64,000 nucleotides of DNA from an uncultured Roseovarius sp. (lineage in GTDB: Bacteria; Pseudomonadota; Alphaproteobacteria; Rhodobacterales; Rhodobacteraceae), in contig CANMOU010000003.1 of the NCBI GenBank assembly GCA_947499555.1, positions 508,979-572,978 of the forward strand, written 5' to 3'. Of the stretch, positions 1 to 9,075 are shown piece after piece. Made by a program: the position numbers and the translations under genes. The first letter of the stretch is position 1. Each line of letters begins with the position of its first letter. The notes beneath the pieces were generated by a model. That model was not told the origin of the DNA and searched no databases. It was given only the letters and a program-made list of their open reading frames with translations.

Positions 1-1071
1 GAGCAACCAATCCAGACAGGCATGTATCTCGGCCCGGTTTTCACGTGCCTGTCGCGTCAGCATGTCTTCCTGCGCTTGCGGGGCCATCGTGATTGCGCAA
101 AACGCCGTCAGCAGATTGATGACGTGCTGGTCCTGTTTTCGGCTCGCAATGTCACACAAGCCTTCGATAAAGAACTCCACATCGAGAAGTTCGAGCGATC
201 CCCGCTTCAATGCGAGTGCATCGAAATAGACCCAGGTATAGGCCCCAGCCCCCCAACTATCCTGGGTCATGGCCGCTACCCGGCGTGCCCCGACTTCAAG
301 CGCCTGCAGCCCTCCGGCATAGTCCGGCAAGATATGCCGTCCAAGCGCACGCATGTGGCGCGGCGTGCCGGGGTCGAGCGCGATGAGTTTTTCGTATTCC
401 TCGCAAACCCGGCTGCCGCGCTTGTCAGATGCGGCGAAAAGCGCGCAACGAGCCGCAACAAGCGAGGGCGCGTTCAGCTCTGTGCCGTCAAACGGGGCCA
501 GAATGTCGGCTGCACGCTCGATATGCTCCGAGGCCTGCTCGGCAGCGCGCATGGGATCACTTTGACCCGCAATGTTTCGCCACGACCAGGCGATGTCGAT
601 ATGCGCCAGCGCGACAACCAATGCTGCAGGATAGATGCCTGGATAATCGTCAAGCACCTCTTCCAGAGCAGCCAGACCTTCGGGATCTGGCGCAAACCCG
701 TCGTAAAGCGCGTCTTCTGCCGCTGCGACAAGGTCGCTCCTTGCCCCAAACGCCATGAGCAGGGATGCCGTTTCACCTCCGGGTGTGGGCAGACGCGTGG
801 CATCGGCAAACTGGATTTTCTCGGCAAGCTCGTCCCAGAGATCCTTCCGGGCAAGCTTTTGCCCGCGATCCTGATGCATGGCGCGCACAAGTTCCTCATC
901 TGTCACAATCTGGGACGGAAGGATAATGCGCCGGGCGAGAACATCGATCTCTTCCTCATGCCGCTTGTTGGCCACAGAAAGCCGGGCCTCTTCGGGCGTC
1001 GGGTGACGTGGTGCGAAAAGGCGCGACAAGCCCTTGAATGGGCGTGCTTTCTGGCGCGGGCGTTGTGGCAT
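1..1071 (-). CDS. hypothetical protein, 3' end beyond the window
   Basis: An open frame runs from an ATG at 1071 to the first base of the window without a stop, giving 357 visible residues; the C-terminus is missing. The product is soluble-looking, rich in Ala, Leu and Glu, with no signal peptide and no membrane segment. The N-terminus is basic (MPQRPRQKARPFKG). Residues from about 115 on look like paired amphipathic helices, compatible with a TPR-like helical repeat, but I recognise no named family. The plus-strand open frame over the same DNA is Arg/Cys/His-rich and looks like its shadow. It is divergent from the lytic transglycosylase gene at 1211. Confidence 0.75.
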   Translation of the reverse strand, partial: MPQRPRQKARPFKGLSRLFAPRHPTPEEARLSVANKRHEEEIDVLARRIILPSQIVTDEELVRAMHQDRGQKLARKDLWDELAEKIQFADATRLPTPGGETASLLMAFGARSDLVAAAEDALYDGFAPDPEGLAALEEVLDDYPGIYPAALVVALAHIDIAWSWRNIAGQSDPMRAAEQASEHIERAADILAPFDGTELNAPSLVAARCALFAASDKRGSRVCEEYEKLIALDPGTPRHMRALGRHILPDYAGGLQALEVGARRVAAMTQDSWGAGAYTWVYFDALALKRGSLELLDVEFFIEGLCDIASRKQDQHVINLLTAFCAITMAPQAQEDMLTRQARENRAEIHACLDWLL

Positions 1072-1210
1072 CTGGTGTCTGCTCAGTCTCTTATATGTCC
1101 CTGCGTGCCACATCAATTCGGCCAAAAATGGGCAAGCACGCGGAAAATAAGAGGAAAAGCGCATTTGTGATGCTGTTGATTTAGCTTAAAATTTACGGCA
1201 CGATGCCCTG

Positions 1211-1879
1211 ATGTTGCGCCTATTTGCCTGTTGCTTTGCCCTGCTCTTGGCAGCCCCACCCGTTCTTGCGGAAACGCCCGATATCGCGCCAAGATTTTCG
1301 CCGCCCGCGCGTGAGGGCAATATCCCGCGCACGCGCTGGGAAACGATCTCTGGAACGGCGCTTTGGACACGCTCGGCGCTGGCCGCGCTGAAAGATCACG
1401 GTGCCCCTCTTGCCTCGATGGTTCCAGGTGACATCCAAGAGTGGTGCCCGGCCTACACCACCGCCAATGAGAAAGCGCGCCGCGCCTTTTGGGTGGGCTT
1501 TGTTTCGACCTTGGTCAAACATGAAAGCACCTATCGGCCTCATGCAGTTGGCGGGGGCGGGCGCTGGTTTGGCCTGACGCAGATTTCTCCCTCTACCGCA
1601 AGGCTTTACGGCTGCAATGCGCGCTCAGGGACGGCTTTGAAAGACCCTGTTGCCAATCTTAGCTGTGCGATCCGCATCATGGCCCGCACGGTGCCGCGCG
1701 ACGGGGTGGTCTCGAAAGGGATGCGCGGCGTGGCCGCCGATTGGGGGCCCTTGCACAGCCGCAAGAAACGCACGGATATGATGGCCTGGACCAAGAGGCA
1801 GCCGTATTGCAAACCCCTCAACGCCACGCGCCCCCGTCTTCGCCCGCAAACCGTGGCTGCGGTTCGCATCACCGACTAG
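1211..1879 (+). CDS. secreted lytic transglycosylase (SLT domain)
   Basis: 222 residues. Residues 1-20 are a clear Sec signal peptide ending in VLA before Glu21, so the product acts in the periplasm. The SLT-type core is visible: catalytic Glu105 in KHESTYRP, followed by the GLTQISPSTARLYG motif typical of soluble lytic transglycosylases (glycoside hydrolase family 23). The likely role is non-hydrolytic cleavage of peptidoglycan strands to 1,6-anhydromuropeptides. It is short for the family, with only the catalytic domain plus a short basic C-terminal tail. It faces the next gene (1889) tail to tail, separated by 9 bp. No specialised secretion genes lie nearby, so a housekeeping or envelope-remodelling role is inferred. 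Confidence 0.85.
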   Translation: MLRLFACCFALLLAAPPVLAETPDIAPRFSPPAREGNIPRTRWETISGTALWTRSALAALKDHGAPLASMVPGDIQEWCPAYTTANEKARRAFWVGFVSTLVKHESTYRPHAVGGGGRWFGLTQISPSTARLYGCNARSGTALKDPVANLSCAIRIMARTVPRDGVVSKGMRGVAADWGPLHSRKKRTDMMAWTKRQPYCKPLNATRPRLRPQTVAAVRITD

Positions 1880-1888
1880 CGCCGCGCG

Positions 1889-2419
1889 TCACGTCACGCG
1901 AAAAGCGCGCCTGATATCGTCAAGGGCCTCACGCTGCTTCGGGTTCAACTCACCCGAGCCCGCCACGACAGATGCATTCACCACGCTCAGAAGCGCTTCA
2001 AAGCTGTCTTTGCCGTTTAACTTGAATAGCTTGCGGGACAAGCGCGGCACGGCGGTTTCTGGTCCGTGACATTCCGAGACGAACCAATGCCCCAGGATCG
2101 TCGCCTCTTGTGAGGTGGCCGCATCCATGTCCAAATGATCGCGCAAAGCCTGATCAAGCGCGTCGCGCTGTTCTTTGGTGGGCAGATCATCCATTTCCAC
2201 AAATGCCGTCGCAATGGCCGCAATCGCCAGATTCGGCTCTTCGATGGTTTCCACCGGGTGCACATTGGTTTTGCGCTTGAACCCAAACCGTCGCGCGGCG
2301 GCCCTAACATCACCAGCCATCTCGACCACATCCTGGGCCACATGCGCCGCATTGCGCGCCCGGATCACGAAAAAATATATCGCCGCGGCGATGCCAAGAA
2401 TGCCAACTAAAATATGCAT
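1889..2419 (-). CDS. TerB-like membrane-anchored hypothetical protein
   Basis: 176 residues from the ATG at 2419; a TTG 30 bp upstream is possible but would put polar residues before the membrane segment. Residues 2-17 form one transmembrane helix (HILVGILGIAAAIYFFVI), then a basic cytosolic stretch and a helical domain of about 120 residues. The end of the protein, with an acidic/helical pattern VVAGSGELNPKQREALDDIRRAF, resembles the last helices of TerB-type domains (DGELsxxExxxLxxIA). This is pattern recognition, not a search result. The function is unknown. Confidence 0.6.
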   Translation of the reverse strand: MHILVGILGIAAAIYFFVIRARNAAHVAQDVVEMAGDVRAAARRFGFKRKTNVHPVETIEEPNLAIAAIATAFVEMDDLPTKEQRDALDQALRDHLDMDAATSQEATILGHWFVSECHGPETAVPRLSRKLFKLNGKDSFEALLSVVNASVVAGSGELNPKQREALDDIRRAFRVT

Positions 2420-2551
2420 TTCAAAAACCTTGCCTGCGCCCCGGTCCAACTAAAGGCCCGAAAGGCGGCTGGACAAAGGAAATTTTTAGGCAAAAACAGC
2501 CATTGACTGTTCTATTGCATTTCTGAGGACACAGCCCCGGCCCCGAGACGT

Positions 2552-5104
2552 TTAGGCCCCACGAATACGCGTGACCATTTCTGTCGTATCGCGGCTCAGT
2601 CCCGGCTCCGCCAGAATACGGTCAAGCGCTCGCGCAACCATCTCTTGGCGTCCCGCATCGTAACGTCGCCACGTCTCGAACGCCGAACACATGCGCGCCG
2701 TGGTCTGCGGGTTGAGCGGATCAAGCTTGATCAGCCAATCCGCCAGCAAGCCATAACCAACGCCCGAAACATGGTGGAAACCGGCCGTATTCATCGCAAA
2801 AGCCCCAAGCGTCGCGCGAAAGCGATTGGGGTTTTTCATCGTGAAATCAGGATGTTTGGTCAAAATCTCGGTCACTTCCGCCGCGTTATCCGGGTCGGCC
2901 TGTATGATTTGCAAGCTGAACCACTTGTCGATCACAAGACGGTCATGCTGCCACTGCTCGTAAAAGGCCTTCACCGCCGCATCGCCTTTGCCAGCCTTGA
3001 GCAGACAGGACAGCGCCGCCAGTTGTTGGGTCATATTGTCCGCCGTGTCATACTGTTTTTGCGCCTGCGCGCCGCCATCCACACGGCTGATAAGCCCAAG
3101 GGCCGCATTGGCCAGCGCCCGCGCGCCGGATTGCGCGGCATCGGGTTTGTATGGTGCATCCACCTGATATTGCGCATAAAGCCGGGTGCAGGCATCCTGC
3201 ATGCGAATGGCTTGCGCCTGGCGCAGCGTCTCAATCGCATCCCAGATCGCTTGCGGGTCAGGGATCTCTCCGGCTTCAAACAGCGATTGGGCCAGATCCT
3301 CCTGACTTGGCAGGCCAAGAGCCAGCGCGCGAAAGGCGGGATCAAGGCTGTCATCCCGTGCGACGGCATCCATCGCATCGAGATAGCCCTGATCAGGGCC
3401 CGAGCCATTCCGGATCATCGACAAAAGACCGTCGCGGGCCAGCGCGCGCCCCGCTTCCCATTTGTTGAACGGATCGGTGTCATGGGCCAGCAGAAAGGCG
3501 CGTGCAGCATTGTCAGTGTCGCGTTCCAGGATCACCGGAGCGGAAAACCCCCGCAGGATTGACGGAACAGGGTGGCTGGCCAGACCCTTAAAGGAGAAGC
3601 TCTGCTTTTTCTCTGTCATCTCAAGGATTTGTGTCGGCAGAATTTCGTCCCCGTTCGGAGAGAGAAGCCCCACGGCAATCGGGATCACGCGGGCGTCTTT
3701 CACCTCTTGCCCCGGTGTGGGCGGCGTGGATTGTTCAAAATGCAGCGTGAAGGTGCCGTCTTCGTAACTTTCGCCGACCTTGATGCGCGACGTGCCGGCC
3801 TGTTCATACCAGCGTTTGAACTGGCTCAGGTCACGGCCTGTGACATCCTCAAACACCTTTAGCCAATCCTCGATCGTGGCTGCGTCGCCGTCGTGGCGGT
3901 CGAAGTAAAGATCAAGCGCTTTGTAATAGGCCGCATCGCCGACAAGCGTCTTGAGCATGCCAATCAGCTCGGCACCTTTCTCATAGACGGTTGCGGTGTA
4001 GAAATTGTTGATTTCGACAAAGCTGTCGGGCCGCACCGGATGCGCCAGCGGGCCGTTATCTTCGCGAAACTGCCGCGCACGCAGGGCGATGACATCAGAG
4101 ATCCGTTTGACTGGTTCCGAGCGCATATCAGAGGTGAACTGCGCATCGCGGAACACCGTCAGACCTTCTTTGAGGCAAAGCTGAAACCAGTCTCGACAAG
4201 TGATGCGGTTGCCGGTCCAGTTGTGGAAATACTCATGTGCAATAATCGCCTCGATACGTTCGAAATTTGCATCTGTGCTGGTTTCCGGACTGGCCAAAAC
4301 CGCCGAAGAGTTGAAAATGTTCAACCCCTTGTTTTCCATCGCGCCCATGTTGAAATCATCGACAGCCACGATGTTGAAAAGGTCGAGATCATACTCGCGC
4401 CCATAGACATCTTCGTCCCATTTCATCGACGCCTTCAAAGCTTCCATGCCGAAGGCACATTTGTCCTCGTCTCCGGGGCGTACCCAAATATTGAGATCAA
4501 CATCCTTCCCGGACATGGTGGTGAAACGGTCAGGATGATTGACCAGATCGCCTGCGACCAGTGCAAAAAGATAGGCGGGTTTCGGCCAGGGATCGTGCCA
4601 TTCGGCAAAGCCTTCGCCCGCGTCCCCCGGATTACCGTTCGACAGCAAGACCGGCGCATCACCTTCGATCCGCACATCAAACTGCGCCATCACATCAGGC
4701 CGGTCGGGATAATAGGTGATCTTGCGAAACCCTTCGGCCTCGCATTGCGTGCAATACATGCCGTTTGACATGTAAAGCCCCTCAAGCGCCGTGTTGGCCG
4801 CAGGGTTGATCTCAACCTCGGCCTCCCACACAAACGGCGCATCCGGCACATCGCATTGCAACCCGCCCTCGGTCAGAACCGGGTCAACCTCTTGCCCGTC
4901 AATGGCGGCGCGTATCAGTTTCAGCTCTTCACCATGCAAGAAGAAATCGCGGGTCTTCGTCGCCGGGTTGGGCCGAAACGCTATGCGGCTGATGACGCGT
5001 GTCGCATCGGGATCAAGCCGAAAGGTCAGATGCACCGTGTCCACTTCGAAATCGAACGGCGCGTAGTCTTTCAAATAGATCGTCTGGGGGGCTGCATCTT
5101 TCAT
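2552..5104 (-). CDS. pepN: aminopeptidase N (alanyl aminopeptidase)
   Basis: 850 residues, normal for the bacterial PepN branch of the M1 metallopeptidases. The zinc motif HEYFHNW lies at about residue 290 with the downstream Glu in LKEGLTVFRD, and the substrate-binding GAMENKG motif precedes it. It removes N-terminal residues from peptides in the cytoplasm. The N-terminal beta domain, catalytic domain and the helical C-terminal domain of PepN (not found in all M1 enzymes) all appear complete. The start at 5104 has GGAGA shortly upstream and no signal peptide. It stands alone, divergent from the gene at 5364. Confidence 0.96.
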   Translation of the reverse strand: MKDAAPQTIYLKDYAPFDFEVDTVHLTFRLDPDATRVISRIAFRPNPATKTRDFFLHGEELKLIRAAIDGQEVDPVLTEGGLQCDVPDAPFVWEAEVEINPAANTALEGLYMSNGMYCTQCEAEGFRKITYYPDRPDVMAQFDVRIEGDAPVLLSNGNPGDAGEGFAEWHDPWPKPAYLFALVAGDLVNHPDRFTTMSGKDVDLNIWVRPGDEDKCAFGMEALKASMKWDEDVYGREYDLDLFNIVAVDDFNMGAMENKGLNIFNSSAVLASPETSTDANFERIEAIIAHEYFHNWTGNRITCRDWFQLCLKEGLTVFRDAQFTSDMRSEPVKRISDVIALRARQFREDNGPLAHPVRPDSFVEINNFYTATVYEKGAELIGMLKTLVGDAAYYKALDLYFDRHDGDAATIEDWLKVFEDVTGRDLSQFKRWYEQAGTSRIKVGESYEDGTFTLHFEQSTPPTPGQEVKDARVIPIAVGLLSPNGDEILPTQILEMTEKKQSFSFKGLASHPVPSILRGFSAPVILERDTDNAARAFLLAHDTDPFNKWEAGRALARDGLLSMIRNGSGPDQGYLDAMDAVARDDSLDPAFRALALGLPSQEDLAQSLFEAGEIPDPQAIWDAIETLRQAQAIRMQDACTRLYAQYQVDAPYKPDAAQSGARALANAALGLISRVDGGAQAQKQYDTADNMTQQLAALSCLLKAGKGDAAVKAFYEQWQHDRLVIDKWFSLQIIQADPDNAAEVTEILTKHPDFTMKNPNRFRATLGAFAMNTAGFHHVSGVGYGLLADWLIKLDPLNPQTTARMCSAFETWRRYDAGRQEMVARALDRILAEPGLSRDTTEMVTRIRGA

Positions 5105-5363
5105 GGCGCATGTCTCCGCTTGGGCGGGCTAAGGTGTAGCGCATCCAATGCCCGCCGCAAGGCCTGCGTGCAGTTGGCGACCCGCCATGCGCCGGGATGC
5201 GGTCGGCCCATGTGTCTGCGCGGATCCCCACCTGCCGCGCCACCCTATGGCCAGAGCGTTGTCATCGCGTTTCGCATATTTGCAGTGCTGCTTGTGCGCG
5301 GATTGAGGTTTTCTTATGTATTCGGCTGCACGATACTGCGCGAAACAGGAACGGGTTCTAGGT

Positions 5364-6140
5364 ATGTCACGCCCCATTGTCGGCATCATCGGCAACAAAT
5401 ATGAAATCGAAGAGCGCTATCCGGTCCATGCCGGTGGCACGATGAACTCTGCCGCGGTTGCGGAAGTGGCGGGATGCATGCCCTTGCTTGTGCCCTCCGA
5501 TCCCGCCTTTGTCAGTGTGGCGGAACTGCTGGAAACCTGTGACGGCTTTTTGCTCACCGGCGGGCGCCCCAACGTCCACCCGGAGGAATATGGCCATGAA
5601 GCGACAGAGGCGCATGGCGCCTTCGACCGCGCGCGCGATGCCATCACGCTGCCGCTTGTGCGCGCCTGCGTCGAACGGGGACAGCCTTTGTTCGGGGTCT
5701 GTCGGGGCTTTCAGGAGGTCAACGTCGCCATGGGCGGCACGCTGCATCCCGAGATTCGCGATTTGCCCGGTCGTGACAATCACCGCATGCCGCCCGACGG
5801 CACGTTGGAAGAACAATTTGCCCTGCGCCACACGGTGACGTTCTCTGACGGGGGGCTGTTTCACCGCCTGATGGGCGCGAAAGAGGTTTTGACCAACACC
5901 TTGCACGGGCAGGGGATCATCGAACTGGGTGAGGGCGTTGTCGTTGACGGCCATGCGCCCGATGGCACGCCCGAGGCCATCTATATCGAGGATGCACCGG
6001 GCTTTGCTCTGTCGGTGCAGTGGCACCCCGAGTGGAATGCGGCCAACGATCCGGTCAGCCGGACGCTCTTCTCCGCCTTCGGAGACGCGGCTCGCGCATG
6101 GCAGGCTGGCCGCCGCACACCAGCCTTAAAATCGGCCTGA
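5364..6140 (+). CDS. class I glutamine amidotransferase-like peptidase C26 (gamma-glutamyl-GABA hydrolase family)
   Basis: 258 residues from ATG 5364 (MSRPIVGIIGNKYE); a further upstream ATG would add 16 residues unlike the family. The nucleophile Cys113 sits in the elbow FGVCRGFQEVNVAMGG, and the His221/Glu223 pair in VQWHPEW completes the triad. The family includes PuuD, which hydrolyses gamma-glutamyl-GABA in putrescine breakdown, but no puu genes are adjacent, so the substrate is uncertain. It converges on the Hint gene with a gap of about 30 bp. Confidence 0.85.
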   Translation: MSRPIVGIIGNKYEIEERYPVHAGGTMNSAAVAEVAGCMPLLVPSDPAFVSVAELLETCDGFLLTGGRPNVHPEEYGHEATEAHGAFDRARDAITLPLVRACVERGQPLFGVCRGFQEVNVAMGGTLHPEIRDLPGRDNHRMPPDGTLEEQFALRHTVTFSDGGLFHRLMGAKEVLTNTLHGQGIIELGEGVVVDGHAPDGTPEAIYIEDAPGFALSVQWHPEWNAANDPVSRTLFSAFGDAARAWQAGRRTPALKSA

Positions 6141-6171
6141 TCACAGGTGCTCCGTCATAGTGATAGCAACC

Positions 6172-7020
6172 TCAGGCAGCGCTGCCGACCTTGAGCGCAC
6201 GCGCCTCTTGCTCGTCCAGACAGGTTCGTGCCGGTCTGGCATGCCGACCGGCTGCGACGCGCAAATCAGGAAAGATCGCAAACATAGCTTCGCGCGCGGG
6301 TTCCTCCAATCCGGTCAAAACCGCGTCCGTGGCATGAAAGCTCTCGGTTGCGATGCCGTTGGCATAAATCACTTCATGATGGTCAAACATCAGATGGGTA
6401 TAGGTGATTTCGCTCACCGGCTGGCGCGTCACGTTGCAACCATCGACAAGATCTTTTGCAGCGACCAGAACTTCGGACGTGCCAAAGCGCATGTAGACTT
6501 TCTGCCCGGTGAAGAGCACGCGGTGGCGTGGTGAAACAAGCAATCCGCTCTCTGCATCATCCGCGCGAAAGCGTATGGGCGCGAGCAGGTTATCGGCAGA
6601 CACGCGGCGGCGGCCAATCCATCGGATCGGGCGCTGGCCCTGGTCGCGTGTGACAACCAGATCGCCAATCTGAAGTGTCTCAATCGGGCGGTCGCCCAGA
6701 GCGGTCAGAATGCGGGTGCCGGGTGTGAAGCACACGATCTGGTCAAGTGCCTGCGCCGCAACATCCGCCGCTGTCTCTGGCTCAACCTGGCCAACCGTGT
6801 CGGTGTCCGGGGCGCAGACAGATGCCGCAACGGCCGGAGTGGCCAGCCGAGAGCGTGCCGCAACAACCTGCGCGCGGCCAAGCGGCGCCTCCACCCGGTC
6901 GCGAATATGGTCCGGAACGGCAATCTGCGGCATCGCATTCGATGAGGCACGCAACATGTCCGCACCTGTTGCCGCCAATCTGGCAGGTTCCCAATCCAGT
7001 TTGTCGTTAAAATATGTCAT
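6172..7020 (-). CDS. Hint (hedgehog/intein) domain protein
   Basis: 282 residues from ATG 7020, which follows AAGGGGGC at good spacing. The first 96 residues are a variable leader. Cys97 opens the Hint domain (CFTPGTRILT), followed by IETLQIGDLVVTRDQ, RPIRWIGRRRV and the late block SPRHRVLF ... FDHHEVIYANGIATESF. There is no C-terminal His-Asn-Cys/Ser/Thr junction, so true protein splicing is unlikely; autoprocessing of the bacterial hedgehog-like type at Cys97 is possible. Such Hint proteins are frequent in Rhodobacterales, and the role is not established. The leader has no obvious Sec signal. Confidence 0.85.
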   Translation of the reverse strand: MTYFNDKLDWEPARLAATGADMLRASSNAMPQIAVPDHIRDRVEAPLGRAQVVAARSRLATPAVAASVCAPDTDTVGQVEPETAADVAAQALDQIVCFTPGTRILTALGDRPIETLQIGDLVVTRDQGQRPIRWIGRRRVSADNLLAPIRFRADDAESGLLVSPRHRVLFTGQKVYMRFGTSEVLVAAKDLVDGCNVTRQPVSEITYTHLMFDHHEVIYANGIATESFHATDAVLTGLEEPAREAMFAIFPDLRVAAGRHARPARTCLDEQEARALKVGSAA

Positions 7021-7266
7021 GTCGCAGCCCCCTTGCCGGAAGCCGTGACAATCCGTTTCGCCCTTTGGCGCAGCCCACTCGTAAAACCTATTCGCACCAT
7101 GACACTGCTCGTTTGTGCATACGGATAACACGCAACCGTTTCGCTACGCTTAACAATCGCACATGGCGGGTCTGTGAGTGCATTAAGGCCTAAAAGAGGT
7201 AATTTTGGGCCTTTTCCCCCGAAAAGCCGAGCAAAATCTCACATTTTCGTGCGTGGGTTGCGTGGC

Positions 7267-7623
7267 TCAAAGCCCAAGATCGGCCCGTCTTTTACGGGTC
7301 AATTTGGCAACAACCATGTCATAGCTCATTTTGATATGATCCCGCAGTTCTTGATCCGAAAGGCCTGGATCATCGAAAACCTGCAGCCATTTCATGCCGC
7401 GCGATGCAAGATAGGGGGCAGGGCGAATGCCGGGGCAGGCCTGAAGCACCTCATAGGCAATATCTGAGGCTTTGAACGTGTAGGCATCATGCCCGTCATT
7501 CCACCCGGCAATGGCAAATACCTTATCGCCCACTTTCCAAACATCCGCATTGCCCCATTGCACCACATGCGTGCTGGCCTTCAGCGCCCCGCAATAGTCG
7601 TTGAAAGCGACCCGGCTCAGCAT
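7267..7623 (-). CDS. MmcQ/YjbR family protein
   Basis: 118 residues from ATG 7623, whose A is also the last base of the upstream gene's TAA stop (TAATG), so translation is probably coupled. The sequence shows YjbR-fold landmarks: an N-terminal helix (SRVAFNDYCGAL), the beta strands VWKVGDKVFAIAG and YTFKAS, and a C-terminal MKWLQVFDDPGLSDQELRDHIKMSYDMVVAKL. YjbR proteins have a CyaY-like fold and are often called DNA-binding, but a firm function is lacking. It is the second gene of a two-gene unit with the SDR gene. Confidence 0.85.
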   Translation of the reverse strand: MLSRVAFNDYCGALKASTHVVQWGNADVWKVGDKVFAIAGWNDGHDAYTFKASDIAYEVLQACPGIRPAPYLASRGMKWLQVFDDPGLSDQELRDHIKMSYDMVVAKLTRKRRADLGL

Positions 7624-8372
7624 TAGAACTGTCCACCGGCAATTTCGATGGCCTGACCGTTGACGCTTTCCGACCCCGGGCTGCAAAGCCAGAGCGCCGC
7701 GGCGGCAACCTCTTCCGGCGCGATCAGCCGTTTGTGCTTATTGGCCTCCACCATCATGGCCCGTGCGGTTTCTTCGTCGACCTTGGCACGTTGGCTGATC
7801 GCTTCGACATTTCGCGTCACGATATCGGTGTCCACATAGCCGGGACACAAGGCGTTAAACGTGATCTCGCTGCCCAGATAATCCTCGCTCAGCGCGCGAA
7901 TAAGCCCCATAAGCCCGTGCTTGCTTGCCGTATAGGCCGAGGCACCCCGAAGGCCTTTCAGACCTGCAATCGAAGACACCGCGATTACCCGCCCAAAACT
8001 GTCTCTTGGCATGGATTTCAACGCCTCGCGGATCGTCCAGAACGCGCCGTCAAGATTGGTTGCCATTATCTTGCGCCAGAACGCGGTATCGGTCTTGGGC
8101 AAAGCGCGACCTTCGGCAATGCCGGCATTCGGAACGACAATCGAAACCGGGCCGTGTATTTCAACAGCATCGGCAAACCCGGCCACGACGCTGGCTTCAT
8201 CGCTGACATCCATGACAAGGGGATGCAGACGATCTCCCGCGGCCTCCTGCAGCACTTCGGCGCGCCGTCCTGTAATGGTCACCTCGGCACCGGCTTCAGA
8301 CAGAGCGCGCGCAATGGCAAGCCCGATCCCCGTACCGCCACCAGTCACCAACGCGTGTTTTCCGTTTAGCAT
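7623..8372 (-). CDS. short-chain dehydrogenase/reductase (SDR)
   Basis: 249 residues from ATG 8372 with a strong AAAGGAGGA ribosome site. The cofactor motif TGGGTGIG is at the N-terminus, NAG in IVVPNAGIAEG, catalytic Ser in VIAVSSIAG, and the YTASK pair follows, so all classical SDR catalytic elements are present. The Arg at the end of strand 2 (ITGRR) suggests NADP(H) preference. The substrate cannot be told. It is transcribed leftward with the YjbR gene and divergently from the methyltransferase-like gene at 8490, across a spacer holding an 18-bp perfect palindrome. Confidence 0.9.
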   Translation of the reverse strand: MLNGKHALVTGGGTGIGLAIARALSEAGAEVTITGRRAEVLQEAAGDRLHPLVMDVSDEASVVAGFADAVEIHGPVSIVVPNAGIAEGRALPKTDTAFWRKIMATNLDGAFWTIREALKSMPRDSFGRVIAVSSIAGLKGLRGASAYTASKHGLMGLIRALSEDYLGSEITFNALCPGYVDTDIVTRNVEAISQRAKVDEETARAMMVEANKHKRLIAPEEVAAAALWLCSPGSESVNGQAIEIAGGQF

Positions 8373-8450
8373 GACCGATCCTCCTTTACTCACACTCGCC
8401 CGAACCACAGGCCTTGCCAAGCCTTGCATTTCAGGATGTGACAAGGACGT

Positions 8451-8468
8451 GGAATTTTGCAAAATTCC
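8451..8468. promoter_or_regulatory. 18-bp perfect palindrome, candidate operator
   Basis: GGAATTTTGCAAAATTCC is its own reverse complement over all 18 bases. It lies between the divergent SDR (start 8372) and ICMT-like (start 8490) genes, 22 bp before the latter's start. Position and symmetry fit a dimeric regulator site. No regulator gene is adjacent, so the binding protein is unknown. Confidence 0.5.
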
Positions 8469-8489
8469 AATGCTGGGAAAGGACGCCCG

Positions 8490-8942
8490 ATGCAAAAATG
8501 GATCGATATTCCGCCTGTTTGGCTGCTGGCCATGCTTATCCTGGCCTGGTTGCAGGCCACGCATGTGTCAATTGGACTGAGTTTCGGCGGTGTGTGGGCC
8601 GATTTTGTCGGTGGTCTTCTTGTCGGCGGTGGTCTTTTGTTCATGATCTTTGCGCTTTACGAGATGCGGCGTTTCAAAACCACGCCCATCCCCCATATGG
8701 ACGCCGATCATCTGGTGATAACCGGCATCTTCGCGCGGTCGCGCAACCCGATCTACCTTGGAGATGTGCTTATTCTGACCGGCCTCATCCTGCGCTGGGA
8801 CGCTGTTCTCGCCTTGCCACTCATCCCCATCTTTGTCTGGATCATCGAACGGCGTTTCATTATCCCCGAAGAAGACCGCCTGCGCCGTAAGTTCCGTGCC
8901 GACTTTGCGCGCTATTGCGAAAAAACGCGACGCTGGATTTGA
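8490..8942 (+). CDS. isoprenylcysteine carboxyl methyltransferase-like membrane protein
   Basis: 150 residues from ATG 8490, preceded by AAAGGA. There are four likely membrane helices (about residues 9-25, 35-55, 85-105 and 107-125). The ICMT/PEMT-type methyltransferase signature is visible: HLVITGIFARSRNPIYLGDV, then IERRFIIPEEDRLRRKF and a final YCEKTRRW. These small integral membrane enzymes methylate lipids or small molecules using S-adenosylmethionine; the substrate is unknown. An in-frame ATG 33 bp upstream falls within the palindrome region and is less likely. Confidence 0.8.
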   Translation: MQKWIDIPPVWLLAMLILAWLQATHVSIGLSFGGVWADFVGGLLVGGGLLFMIFALYEMRRFKTTPIPHMDADHLVITGIFARSRNPIYLGDVLILTGLILRWDAVLALPLIPIFVWIIERRFIIPEEDRLRRKFRADFARYCEKTRRWI

Positions 8943-9075
8943 CTCCCTGCGACAATCACAGCATTCCAACTTCCGAAAGAATGTGAAATACAACGCGCCT
9001 GACCTAGAATCCGTTCAGAGACACGTGTGCACCATGCGCTGACGTATCCGTAGCCAAGACACGGGGGATAAAGAA

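Noticed and set aside
22-1170. 382-residue plus-strand open frame at the left edge
   Set aside because: It is antisense to the better minus-strand gene, Arg/His/Cys-rich and without domain features; the minus frame has natural composition and a sensible start at 1071.
6172-7020. Splicing intein
   Set aside because: A Hint domain is present but the C-terminal junction residues and a host protein are missing.
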